NCBI GenBank assembly: GCA_024734555.1 | Contig: JANPWX010000029.1 | Span: forward strand, 372,001-436,000 | Origin: Trochalopteron elliotii | Taxonomy: Eukaryota; Chordata; Aves; Passeriformes; Leiothrichidae | Reading direction: 5' to 3' | DNA: 64,000 nucleotides | Shown: in pieces, positions 11,770 to 24,231 of the stretch | How the letters are laid out: each line of letters opens with the position of its first letter | How positions within the stretch are numbered: the first letter of the stretch is position 1 | Notes under the pieces: model-generated | Told to the model about the DNA's origin: nothing | Databases searched by the model: none | The model's input: only the letters and a program-made list of their open reading frames with translations | Program-made: the position numbers and the translations under genes

Positions 11770-14700
11770 AGACCAGTAAATAGAATTATTAGCTTATAAA
11801 ATATGCATATGACACGAAGCCAATAACATGAAAAGCACACACATGAACAATAAAAGTAATAATACCAAGGATATTGAAAAATGTAACCTCAGTTTCATGT
11901 ATTTCCAATAAGTCTGTCTGGTAGTTTCTTGCATTTTTCTCTCTCAGTAATTAGTGTCCTATAGGGATCTGTTTCACTGCAAAAAAATTGAATAAACCAT
12001 GAAAAGATTAAAAGTAATTATCATTATTTCCATTTCTGGGGCAAGGCCTTTTCATAAATAATTATGTCGCAGTAAAACTGGAGGCTTTATACAGTTGCCC
12101 TATCATTCATAATAACGAGTAGGATAATAAGCCACAAGCCAAATCTTCACATTCTCATTAGATAGAGAAGATTAATTAGGACTTTAACCAGAAATGCCAC
12201 TAAGCATGATGCTTACTTAGGTAATTAAAGCACTGAGGATATTGGGGCTTATGTTGTCGTCCAAATCTGCAAATAGCATGATGCTGACAAATTTACATTG
12301 TATAAAACCATATGGTCTTCAAATAAAGTTAGAAGAATTTATTTGTGTGTGTCAGGCCTACATAATAAAGTCACTTTAGTGTCAAACAACCAGATTTTCT
12401 TCTCACCCTGTTCCCAGCTAATGCTGAGGAATTCAAGGTGGTAAAATGTAAAACTACTGTGACCAAGACCTCTGCCAATGTGACAAAGACTCATTTCTAC
12501 ATGACAGGCAGAAAGACCTTTGCCCTCACCTGGATGAGGTTAATGAATTGACTCACTGCCAAGGTGCTGACTCAGAGCAGCCAATGGCATCAACTCCCAT
12601 CTCCTATTCACTAAATTTTCAGAAGGACTAATTTTGGATGGAATGGTCTTTTCCTGTATTTTATGCTTGAAGGAGTTGCCTGCACATACCTGACAGCCTG
12701 TTTTTGTCATATCTCCCTTTGGAAAGCAACTTTTTATTCCAGCCTCCCCACAAACAATGCACACACCAGGCTGAACTGGTGGTGTGCTGAAAATACCATT
12801 CACCATACTGAAAAAATGGTACCAGTCTCCCATTTCTTCATCCTCCTTTGTCCACCTGCTGACTCTCCTCATCTTTTTCGACCTAAAGGCTATATGAAAT
12901 GTCTCCTTTTCTAGTTCTAATTCTGTATAAAATATAGGCCATGCCTATAGCTCATGGGTACTACTCATATGCAAATAATTTACATTAGTAATAATAAAGT
13001 CATAGCTGAGGTCAAATCTCTTTGGGTATCTTCAGAATATTTCACTGATGTGGAAAGATAAATATTTATGACCATATTGAAGAACAAAAAGAGATGGAAC
13101 TGAGGGTTCTACCCTGAACTGAGTTTGGAAGTCACAAGAGTATCCAGTTTCTGTTGACTCTTATCCAGGAAATAATATTTACAAAACAGTAACTAATCTT
13201 TAATTGTCTTCTCTTTAATCTTTCCTGACTCTTTAAAGCACTTTAAGTTTCAGTTTTACTTTTCATTCTGGATGATTTGGCCAATTCTGCTGAAATGTAA
13301 GCAACACTTAAAAAGGTATTGGCTTTTGTTTGTTTGTTTTTAACAAAATACTACACCAACCAAAATATACAGCCAAAAAATGGAAAAAAATGAAAAGAAA
13401 CCCAAATCTATCTCTTCCTGCTTGAGAATATGGAAGGTTCTCAACCATGAGACACAGAACTAGAATCTTAATAGCCCATGAAATTATATTTCATTAAATG
13501 TAACAAAAAGGTTTTAGAACTATTCCACGTTTGTGTTCAAAGCAAGATTCCCCAAGAGTGAAAATGATTTTGTGTGGTTTATTCTAGCAGAGGAGAATAT
13601 TGTTAACATTCTTTTTCACGCTGCTTCTGGCAACTTCTTTTCTTTTAAAAGATAACTTTTTTTGACAACCACATGCTCTGCAAGAGCAGTGGAGGTAAAG
13701 TGTTTCTAAGAGAGCAAATCTCAAATCCTGTCCTTCCTGACACAGTGGAATTAAGGTTTCCAAGAGAGATAATGATTTAAATCAACCGATTTCTTGGTAC
13801 AGAAGTTCCATGTAGTCTGAAGCAAAGTTCTCTGCAGCTGTGGCAGCAATGTTCTCTGTGGAAACTTGGCCATGTGTGGGTCCAGAGTAAGGACTGGAGC
13901 AAAGAAGCCTCACAAGTAACTGTGAGCAGAGCAAGAAGAAGCATCAGACGAAAACTAAAACAAGTTGATCTCTATTTGCCACAAGAATAGCTGACAAAGG
14001 ACGTTCTCTTCCTGAGAAGAGAATTCTCTTCCTCCAATCTGAGTTTGGCAAGACTTCAGTAAGGGTGCTGAACTGAGAAAAAATTCTAGACCAGATTAGA
14101 AGCCCCAGTTTTCCAAGGAATTGGAATCCCTTTGTAGGATCCACTTGGGATCCTCACATCATGGGTCATTTTTGTTTCTGATTGATCACTTGACCTAATC
14201 CCTTTACACTTGTTTTAATCTCTAGTCCTTGCTTGAAGAGAATTATCTAGGCAGGTTCTCACTTCTCTTTATATTGCCATGCTATCAGCTTTTAGCAGGA
14301 TATAATTTCTTCCTTAAAATGTGTAATAACAGTGGGCAATCCAGACAGGCATGGGAAACCAATAAACCCAATTGTCAGGCAGGAAAGATTAAGGAGAAGA
14401 CAATTAAAGATCAGTTACTGTCTTGTAAATACTATTTCCTGGATAAAAGTCAACAGGAACTGGATAGTCTTGTGACTTCCAAACCAAATTCAGTATAGCA
14501 CCCTCAGGCTCAAGGCACAGGGATCAATAGTTCTGGCTTTGTCACTGTGCTGTGAACACAGCTTTAGTCAGCAGCAGCTCAACAAGTCCTCTGATGGGAA
14601 AAAGACAATTTAAAAATTATGAAATCTGCAGTCCCAATTACCATGAAGCAACAAATGTAATATTGTTTTTTTTAAAAAAAGATTTCTAGATTAAATAATG

Positions 14701-16980
14701 TTGTCCACTAATGTTGCCTTGTTCACTCTGCTATGCTTTGTAATTTAGTAAACTAGCACCAATGTCATATCTGAAGTGTATTTCACATGCTGTTAGGCAT
14801 AATAATGCATATGGTATGCTTCATTTAAACAATCAGATACACCTATTATAGTCATTTATTTTGCTTTTTGTTATTGATTGCTTTTTATTTCACTGGATGA
14901 GAGAAATTAATCCTGCTGACAACTTCCTTGCAAGATCATCAATTAGAAATTTTCAGTCAAGCAGCACATATTAGATGCTTGTTACTGGAAGAACACTTCC
15001 AGTAAACAGACATTTTCTAAAAAGTCCACTCAGTATCACAGATTCTCAGACAGAGTTGTACTAAGCTCAGAGAAGTTAGAGCTGCATGTCTTAAAGCAGT
15101 TAGAACTCTTCCTGCCATCCAGTTAATTTCACATGCTTCTGTGGCATTTATGTCAACTCTAGGCTCTTCACCTATTTCCTGTTTTCTTGCCTTTCTTCTC
15201 AGTCCAGTCACCATTATAGAATTTTAGAAGAGGTGGATATTAAGACCTTATGCTTGCCTTATGGCATGAGCATTAATTAGCCTCACACTAGAAAACACTA
15301 ACTGCACTCACGTTCTTGAAAACCTGAGTTTACACATCAAACAGAAAATGGGCCCTGTCTGTAGTTCCATCATGTGTGAGACTTTCTAAATTTCTATTTC
15401 ACTAAAAACAGAGCTCAGTTTCAATCTTTGCATTGGAGAGACACTATTTAAATGTGACTGAACATCTGACTCCTATTTTGGTCACATGAGAACAGCACTC
15501 AGGAAGCCTGCACTTGCTGTCTACCTCCCACGGATTAATGACTCCACCAGACAGCCCAAAATAACAAGCTCCAAGTCAAAACTGAGTAATAGTGGCAAAC
15601 TTCAGATCCAGCATTGTGTCATACTACTGATGGTGGAGACCTGAAGTCAGAGTGCCAATGAACAGCTTCTCATTAACAGGAGAAGCAAAGTATCCATGCT
15701 TTCTTAAATCTGCATATTTATATGCAAACCTGCAAGAATATGACTGTGGGAGTTCTGGCTGCAACAGAAAATATCCTTTCTACCTCTCAATAAATAACAA
15801 AGATACATTATTTCAGAAAAATGTTTAGCTCTGTCAATAGTCCATGTCACAAGTCTATAAAATCGTCCATCTATTAGAAACTTGTTTAATAATCTTGTCA
15901 TCTACTTCACTGCTTATTAATTGAATGCAAACATCTCGGAGCCACAGGGCACATGAGATATCTGATTTCTGTATGCATTATGCATATGCAGAAGCAGCTG
16001 AGAGCTATAAATTTTCCTATTAGGGGACTCTAATGGGCTATTTAAAGAGAAGCAGTTAGGGCTGACTCTTGTAAAATGGAATTACAGCTACCTTAAAAAG
16101 GGTTCCACATGTTAAAGTACACCAGCCCAGCTTCCAAAGTGCCATCCTTTAAACCTACATTAGCAGAATTCCCAATTTAGAGTAAGAAGAAAGCAAATTA
16201 CATTTATATGTGGACTCACAGATTTATTTGGTTTTCAAGGTGTTGAAAAAAACAAAACAGAGAGTAATAGAATGTTTTGGGTTTGCATTTCCTTTTTAGT
16301 TCAGATCAACTTTAAAAGGTCACAAAGGAATGAAAAAAGACAGAGAATAAAAGTGAGCAGAATGAGGAAGATGAAACAGTTGAAAACCCCCCGAAAAGAT
16401 GAGTAAAGCTTTTCATTCTGGAAGCATTGAATCAAAACCATATTTAATAGCCCTATTGATAGAGTATTACATTGGGAGAACAATAACAGAGACAACGTCA
16501 ATGAAAATACATAGTAGTTCATATCCAGTGTCCATTCAATTAGAGCAAAAATCCCATACTCACCACAGGTAGACAGACCTCAATAAGCCAAGACATCATC
16601 TCTGTAATCACCCCAGGCAGATTGCCCTTTAACAAGGACATTTCCTGTTTGAACATTAAAAATTCTGTTGAAACATTAAAAATTCTGCCCATAAACAAAT
16701 GAAAGAGCACAAAATTAGGAAGATATCTAACTAAATACAAGGTAGGATTTAAGGTGGATGTGTAGAAGAGAGGAAATCACAAACCTGTACAGGAGAGAAA
16801 ATGAGGATTAGACAGGATTGACCATTTTTATTTAAAACACTGCCAGAGTGTTAACTAACATTTCTTATTATTATAGATAGCTGCAAGGAACTTAATTCAG
16901 CATAAGAGTTCAAGATAATGAGTTTAGGACATGGACAAAAGAATATTAACACTGTTTAGCACCAGCAAAGTTCTCTGCCA
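11770..16980. other. AT-rich non-coding block with possible conserved elements
   Basis: No gene is recognised. Segments at about 12,040-12,320 and 15,930-16,080 are low in simple repeats and rich in TAAT, ATTA and ATGCAT-type motifs, the appearance of ancient non-coding regulatory DNA. This is an impression, not a measured conservation. A Cys-rich minus-strand open frame at 12,540-12,872 and a splice-flanked 81-nt open segment at 16,564-16,644 are treated elsewhere. Confidence 0.5.
16652..16687. repeat. 16-nt direct repeat, 20-bp period
   Basis: AACATTAAAAATTCTG occurs exactly at 16,652-16,667 and again at 16,672-16,687. On the minus strand each copy carries a pyrimidine-containing stretch ending near CAG, so two acceptor-like sites are duplicated just upstream of an open segment ending in a GTGAGT donor. 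The duplication is certain; any splice role is speculation. Confidence 0.9.
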
Positions 16981-16984
16981 AAAT

Positions 16985-17262
16985 GCAAAGACTGAACCAT
17001 TTAATGTAAGAATAGATGAAAGTGAAAATCCAATCAATTCAATCCAAATACAAAATCTGTTTCAATTCCACTGCTGAAGTGGAAAGACAAACATAACAAT
17101 AAGGCAAAAGCTGGCACTTGGGCTCAGCTTTCAGGATCTGTAAATCAGTTTCTTCTGGAGTCGTGCAGTTGAGTGAGTGAATTCTTTCAGAGATCCATAG
17201 TCACCAGAATGATCATCATAGAAGGAACTTAGGATGCAGTTTATCAGCTCTTGTGACAACTG
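16985..17262 (-). other. candidate terminal exon, 43 codons (unidentified)
   Basis: On the minus strand, TATTTGCTTTGCAGCAG is a strong NAGNAG acceptor. Directly after it an open frame runs 43 codons in phase from 17,262 to the TGA at 17,131-17,133. It begins QLSQELINCILSSFYDDH and ends TARLQKKLIYRS. I see no good donor inside it, so it would be a last coding exon. A variant polyadenylation signal ATTAAA (plus-strand TTTAAT, 17,000-17,005) lies about 125 nt past the stop. The residue mix is protein-like, but I do not recognise the family. A 43-codon open frame arises by chance in roughly one of eight random starts. A pseudo-exon is the main alternative. Confidence 0.28.
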
Positions 17263-20200
17263 CTGCAAAGCAAATACTAATTTATTATTAGCCTACTGTT
17301 TAAACAACTTTCACAGCACTTAACAGCCATGGCTGTTCTATGACCCTGAAATAATTAGTGATTTTTTTTTTCATCTGAAAATCAAATAACCAACCAGCCA
17401 CATTAAACATGGATACTTAAGAGTAATGTGTAACAAAAGCACGTAAGAACTGAATTCAGACCTATTTATACAAAGGTATTTTCCAAAGGCCACATGATAT
17501 AAACTCTGTTTCTAGGTATCAATGTCAGAGTGCTGCTCCGGTGCATTCTCTAGATCTTGAGTATTCCTGGAAAAAAAAAACAAAAAAGGGGCAACATAGA
17601 TATAGCCCCACTTTATTTGTCACTTTCAATGCAAAATTATTCAATAACATTAGACAGCACTGCACTGGACAATGAGTTTAATAAGTCAGGAATGAGAAGG
17701 TCATTTTTGGGAAATAGAAAACAAGGTAGAACAGTTTACAAAAGAAGATACTGCACGCTACGTGCAAAATACACACATATGCCTCTATGGTGTGTAAGAC
17801 ACATTTAGTTGGGGCTTTTTTTTCAATATTTTCTTTATATTGTGAACTCCATTACAAAGGCTGAAAGATCTGGCTCAATAATATGTCAAAATGATTCTTG
17901 ATTACCTGCAAGTGTTGCCTTCAAACTATCCTTCATTACCAGGCACAAGCCACAAATAACACACGATTCATTCACCCTCATCTAAATGGTGTCTGAATGC
18001 AAGAATTTGTCTGGTTTCATAGCTGAGTTTTTTTATCATTGTTGCTCTTTCTGGAGGAAAAATGGTCATTTGGTTAGTCTGGTACTTATTTGACCTTTCA
18101 AAAGTTTAAGAGAAAAATTGAGTTCAGGACATGAAACACTATTTTTGTGGTGATGCCGAACATTTTGAACTAGATATATTCTGTACAGACAGCAGGAACA
18201 CTCAGTTTTGCTTACTTTTTACAACTACTGCATAATAATAACAACCCAATTTTCTGATCTGGATCCTGCAGGATTTTTTTTTTCCTTTAGACTACTTCTC
18301 TAAGTCTCTGGCTGACTCATCATATAATGTATCTCAGAGGTCTGTCCATCTTCTCAAATTAAGTTGAACAGGCTACTGAAGAGAGATGAATGACAAAACC
18401 AATATTTTCCACTTCCAAAATAATTCAGGCTGTGTTATATACTTACCATCCAAACATTTCTTTCCACTTTTTACTATGTAGTCACTTTCTAAAGAGCAGA
18501 TGTATCATCTTCTATAACTTTCTTTTCATATACAGACCTGTTAAATGAGTATCTAAGAAACAGACCCTGTTAATCCTTCAAGATCTGACATTATTATTGT
18601 TAATCATTTGGTTGTAGATCCTTATGTAGGCTAAAGCCCCAGAAGAGCAAGACTTTTCAAAGAACTACAGGAGACAGCCTTTGCCCTAACAAAAGGCCAG
18701 GAGAACAGATGAAAAACAAAGCACCCTCTGAAAGGTGTTTACTCAAGAATGCAAGACCATGAACATGACCAGCATAAAAATCAGGCTGTGTGTCTTCAGA
18801 GGATGGTGAGGAAGCAAGAATTGCTTTGGATTTTTTTGGGTAGTGCACCTGCAGAGGAACAATCACAACAGAACAGTCTCAGAAAAATGAGTTCAGCGTT
18901 TTGCTTTTGTCTCTACATTTACTTCCTTACTCTGTGTTGCCCCTTGAACAATCAGAAGACAAGTTTCAGGAAACTGCTCTAGCCAACAAAATAGAGGCAA
19001 TTTGTAAGCAGAGTTCCAGGTATTTTTTCCCTTTTCCCTTTGTTCTACTTTTAACCATGTAATAACATGGCTCAGGTTCAAGAGCTGAGCTTTATATCCC
19101 AAAAAGAGAGCTTTTCTATAAAACAAAGCAATTATCATCTGAGGAAAAGTTTAGGGCTAGAATGTAATTAATGAAATCCCTACTAAACAGTATGGATTTT
19201 TTTCTTGGTGAGGTGAGTCACTTGACAGAACCATGCTGTCAATAGAAAGAGTCATGACATTTATACATAAAACTGACTAATAATACGTACTGCTTCAGTT
19301 TCATATTCTGATGCCAGCAGTGAGAGATGGAATTCCAATTGCTCATATCCTTAATTCCATATCTTAATGTACTTTAGTTGATGCTACTTCCCATTATACT
19401 CTTAATTTCCATTCCACAGAACTCACTTAATTTTCAGTGATTCCTTGATGCCATTTTGCTCAAGCATTTCAATTTTTAGAATTCACATAAATAACAAAGC
19501 AAAATATGTGCCTACATCATATTTTTTTTTCTTAAAAGAAACTCCAAAAGAGAATATTTGGTACTTTGAAGTATCTTGTAAAGGTTCACTGAGTGGATGA
19601 ACATCTTACTAAGAAGTTTTAGCTGAGAATACGTTTAGAAACTAAAACATTTTCTTGAAAGCAAGAGTAAAATAGGTGTTGTTGATACCTAGGGTTCAGA
19701 CTCAGACCTAAGCTGAAAATCTGTAAGAAGGTGTGATGGAAAATGCACTGAGCACAGCGGTGAAACCACCACATTTGAAAAGCCACCTCCACACCTGCCT
19801 TGGCTACTCACTGCTACTCACAGCAAGGCTTGGGCTTGTCTCATAAGGACAAGTCTAATTGACCCACCAGAAGGATCTGCAGCTTGAACCCTGAACATAT
19901 AAAGACTAAAAAAGTTATGAGACCTCACTGGAATTATTAAAGGAATTAGAACACACTATTTTCACTATTTACTGTAAAGATGGAGTTTTAGCCTACAGAA
20001 CCTCCATTTTAGTGCACCAATATACAGAATCTTCCTGCAATGACATGCAGCAGGCTCCAGTGAGAGAACACATTCAGAAATCTTCCCTTCACCACAATAT
20101 TCTTGCTTAACCATCTCGAAAGGGAATAAAATAACCCTTGGTAGATATGAAATTGTTCAGTTTTCGACTTAAAGCAATATCTGGGAAACATCAGGAGGTC

Positions 20201-20967
20201 ATGCATTCCATTCGTAATATATAAAATTTTACATCTTCCCAAGGCACTAGAGAACATGCATAATTCACAAGGAAGAGATATTCAATAAAATGTTCAAAAC
20301 ATTTTGCAAACAACACACAGCAAATAAGACTTTATTTGCTCCTTTTGTGTTATGTTCTTTTTCCCCTTGAAAATACTCTTTCTCTGTATAATTTTTGATC
20401 CAATATTTCTTAGGTGTTATTGTTATTCTGCTACCTTCTCTAAGTAAATTACATATAAAGAATACCAGAGGATGCTTACTTGTAGCTACAATCTCAGCAA
20501 GAAATATGTGCAATGAATTCACTGCTGAGAGATTTATGTGATTCTAATCAGAAAATGTCATAATAAAATGTTTACAATGGAAAATGAAAAATCTTAGGCT
20601 TTACAGGGCTGCAGGATGGGACATTTGCCACTTGGCATAGCTAAAATTTTATGAATGTTTATGAATTATTCTACTGGAAAATGAATGATGGGCTATAATA
20701 GTTTTTGTGTATATGTCACTATTCCCAGACACACTGTGATGGAACTATTCATGTATAACAGTTAATACAGCAGAGCTGGAGCTTTTCCTGCCTCGGTAGA
20801 TGCTGCAGCTTTCAGAGCCAGACATTTGCCAATGCCCATTGGTATGCATCTGATTCCAGACATTTTCCAGCTTCAGGCAGACAGAGCAGACAGAAAATGG
20901 AGTTTAGAAAGAAATACATTAGATATCTGAAACAAAACAAGAACCAACCAAACAAGCAACACACCCT
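17263..20967. other. AT-rich non-coding block
   Basis: No gene or repeat family is recognised. A minus-strand donor-like ACTTAC at 18,441-18,446 follows a 42-nt open segment (18,447-18,488), used only in the exon-chain finding. A GAGGTGAGTC donor-like sequence sits on the plus strand near 19,210 without a convincing exon. Short open frames at 20,009-20,522 on the minus strand have no splice support. Confidence 0.55.
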
Positions 20968-20981
20968 AAAAAAAAAAAAAA
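20968..20981 (+). repeat. A14 homopolymer
   Basis: Fourteen A residues follow a CAA-rich stretch (20,930-20,967). No AATAAA lies just upstream, so it is a simple repeat rather than evidence of a retrocopied transcript. Confidence 0.9.
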
Positions 20982-21179
20982 GAGGAAGGCTAAGATCCAT
21001 TTTATGACATCTCCATAGAGCTCATCATTCATGCATTGAAACTCGTAAGCACAGACACAATCCCATTATACATTCCCCACAGCAGTCAAGGAACCTTCAA
21101 AACACAGAAGGTGGCAAATCAAAAACTTAAAGAAAACAACAGAAGAAAAAAGTCAGTTCTGTGCTGCCCCCTATTGCAG

Positions 21180-21239
21180 ACCCTGCCAGAGCAGCAGCAG
21201 TGGGGCAGGAGCAGTCATGGCCCACAAGGGAGAGGGGAA
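21180..21239 (+). other. candidate 60-nt exon (plus strand)
   Basis: The plus strand reads TTCTGTGCTGCCCCCTATTGCAG, an excellent pyrimidine tract and acceptor ending at 21,179. A 60-nt GC-rich segment follows, then GTGAGT at 21,240-21,245 after GGGGAA. The segment is an exact multiple of three and open in one frame (TLPEQQQWGRSSHGPQGRGE). Both splice signals are near consensus. The peptide is low complexity and unrecognised, and no partner exon is seen. A lncRNA exon or a pseudo-exon is as likely as a coding exon. Confidence 0.22.
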
Positions 21240-21245
21240 GTGAGT

Positions 21246-24134
21246 ACAGGAGCACTCACATGTTGGGGGAGTTTCTGCCTCAGAGTATGCTTTGACTGAG
21301 TTGTCACTCACAAATTCCTCCAGAGTCACTGGCTGCCATGCCCATCACTAAATCTTTCTGTTCTGCTGGATCATTAGGCCATGGATAGCCCGCTGTTCTG
21401 TAAGATAAAGGGAACCTTTTCTTTTTTCTCTTTCTTTTCTCTAACTCCTGAGAGAGAAATTAACTACAGCACACAGCTTAACCAAGGTTCCTTAGCAGAA
21501 AGTTTTAAAAGGGGAAGTTAGCAAATACAATTAATAAAACCACTTATTTGTACAGTAAACTGTATTTGCTGGGAAAAGAGATTGTTCCTGTATTCAGCTT
21601 CTCAAGACGGAGATCAAAGTTCCCACCATGGATAGCAGTCTATTAAAGAGTTGCATGAATCACAATTTTCCTTCCTGCTGGCCCTTTGGAAAGGGAAGCT
21701 GTTGCCAGAAAGTTGTTGTGTTTGTTATGTAATAGCTCATCAGAGCTTCTTTGGGTTGCACCAAGTCCAAAGTAACTTGTACTCTTCCACTGCCATTATT
21801 TTCCTTCCATATTGGCAGCTAACAGTGCTCATGGAATACTGCAAGAAGAGCTGTCTGAAGCTCACCCATTTCCTTCTCTAGGTCTTACTAAACATGGACA
21901 CCTTGGGGATTAATTAAAAACAAAATCAAGAACACTATCATACCTGGCAGACAGATCCTGAGACACAGCTGCTTGTGCCATGCTAAAACTTAACTTTTTA
22001 AAACCAAAACACCAGGCAAAACATTTTCCTTTCCCAAACACAGGTAACACATGGATTTGTCAGACCTTCAGCCTGTGAGTTCTTCCTCTATTTATCATCC
22101 AGCAGCTTCAGTGATCACAACTGGTTGCTTCTTCTTAATGTTTAAAAACTAAAAAAAACTCAGCTCAAAAGATATGTCTGAGAAATTTAGGCCATGACAT
22201 GGTTGGAATTTCAAAGGAAAGTCTGTGTGTTTGTTTATTTGAAGAAATATTTATGCAAACATGGTTCTCTAATTATACACACGTGATAATGCTCTGAATC
22301 AACAGCACTGGTACACCTTTGACATTAGTTAGTTTTATACTCCTTAATATGACAGTAATTAAAATTAATTCATGCAGATTTTCCTTTAAATATACTCCAT
22401 TAGCAAAGAGCATTTGTCAAATCTACCTCCAGCATACAATGCCTAATGATATCCCTAAACATTAAAAGCCCTAATCTTGTAATTTATAGCTCAAAGCAGT
22501 TTACACATATTAGTCTAATAAACTGCAAGCAGTGAACTAACAGATGTCTGCCTGTACATGGAATAATTCATGCACATTTAGTAACAGTTTGATATGGGTA
22601 ACTACAGTGGAGCCACTGAAATGGGAACTAACATTGATGAAGACAAAAAGTGTTTTAAATACTCTCAATCTCAATGGTTTTCTTAGGATGCACCATTCCC
22701 ATGCATAGTTTATGAAATGCATCTAATTAGAAAACTTAATAGGCTCTATAGCAGAATGGAAAAACTGCAGACATGGAGACCTGTAGTATTTACTATCCCA
22801 ATATTATTCAGTCTATTTATTCAATAAAGCATAGCACTACTTATTAGGCTCATTGCCATTTAATATTATTAAAAAAAAATCACTGAGACCATAAACAAAT
22901 TCCAATTCTTACATCAATTAAAATGTTAGAAATAAGAAATGCAGGTACAGGTATAAGTCCAGGCTTATACACACGATTATCAGGCCAATATTTATGTTAA
23001 ATACCTTGACTCAGTGGCCAGTAACTACCAGTTTTGATTTATATCCTTGATAAGCTAAAGGTTCCTACTGTGTATGTCCAAAATAGTTCTCAAGGATGAC
23101 TACAGAAGCAGCACTGAAAATGAAGACAACTCATAGCCTTTAATAGATAAAAACCTAAAATATTGTAAGGAAGAATTATAAACATTTCACAAACAACTGC
23201 TAATTCCTGTCCTCAAGACAAAGCCAGCATACACAAATACATGACAGGAAAAAGTGAAGCAACACCAATCACAATCCAGAAATCAGCATCCCTTAAAATT
23301 TCAAGGTGACTGAAGAGGCACAGCAGACAATCTGGATGCCATTATGCTGTTGGATCTTATTAAAAGGGTCTCCCTGTTTATATCCTTGGAATCCTCACAG
23401 CACCTTATGGTTAACTAAAATACAAAACTGCAGTGACTAACTTGGTAATTAAAGAAAATGTCAGAGACACGGTTTTGTTATCAAGAACTTCAGGATCTGA
23501 GGTTTTGAATTGGGAAGTTGTGGCAATCAGTCAGATCTCAGTAAATCTGAATTAGCAATGGTTTTAAGCACTTATAGGTCAATCAAGGTGAAAACTGGTT
23601 AGTCAAAACCATAAAAGCCCAAAGGGATTTTCTGTAGCATCACTGAACTTACAGGTTCCTGGACTTGGTTTTCTCCTGCACAATACAAAAAGATGAGAGG
23701 ATTGGTTCACCAACACTCCTGTTATTGAAGCCATGACACTCAGTTATCATGTCCTTGACGAGTGGATAAACGGTTAATATCTGACAGTACATAAATAATA
23801 TCACACATTCAACTCCTACTTCTTCAATAAAAATGTTTTACACCAGTAAATGAGATTTTCCTCTCAGTTTTACCAATGGGAATTTGAAAATAAATTATAT
23901 GAAGAAAGAACTAAGCGCAGTACATTTCCATCTCCTCCCACTCTGTGACTGTTTTATAAGTGAATTAATTACTGTACTGTCCAGCACTTCTTGTTTCTAA
24001 CTGGTTCTGATAGTTCAATACAGGAGGCTATAGCAAGTTATATTAAATATGACTACAGAGCAAGGAGCAGTCTCTTCAGGTTAATTGCTCCTGCAAGACA
24101 GGATCATCTGTAACCTCTTCCAATTTATCAGCTT
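21246..24134. other. AT-rich non-coding block
   Basis: No gene or mobile element is recognised. The segment at about 22,240-22,520 is repeat-poor and rich in TAAT/ATTA and TTTATGCAAA-like motifs, so it is a place to look for a conserved enhancer. This cannot be established from one sequence. Confidence 0.5.
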
Positions 24135-24231
24135 CACACAAAAAACAACAACAACAAAAACAAGCAAACAAACAAACAAAAACCCACACAAACAAACAAA
24201 CAAAAAAACCCACCACCACCAACAACAAAAA
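24135..24231 (+). repeat. CAA/CAAA-rich simple repeat
   Basis: About 97 bp of interrupted CAA, CAAA and CCA units forms a purine-rich tract on the plus strand. On the minus strand it yields a hydrophobic open frame of Phe, Val, Leu and Cys (within 24,081-24,392), which is an artefact of the repeat. Confidence 0.93.

Noticed and set aside
12540..12872. Cys-rich minus frame with CxxC-like pairs (CIVC, CQVC)
   Set aside because: Spacing fits no zinc-binding family I know, the frame has no splice support, and a similar-length frame lies on the opposite strand.
15207..15245. Possible reverse-strand CR1 tail (ATAGAATTTTAGAAG...)
   Set aside because: Only the ATAGAAT element fits, and the diagnostic GGTTGGAAGGGACC part is absent.
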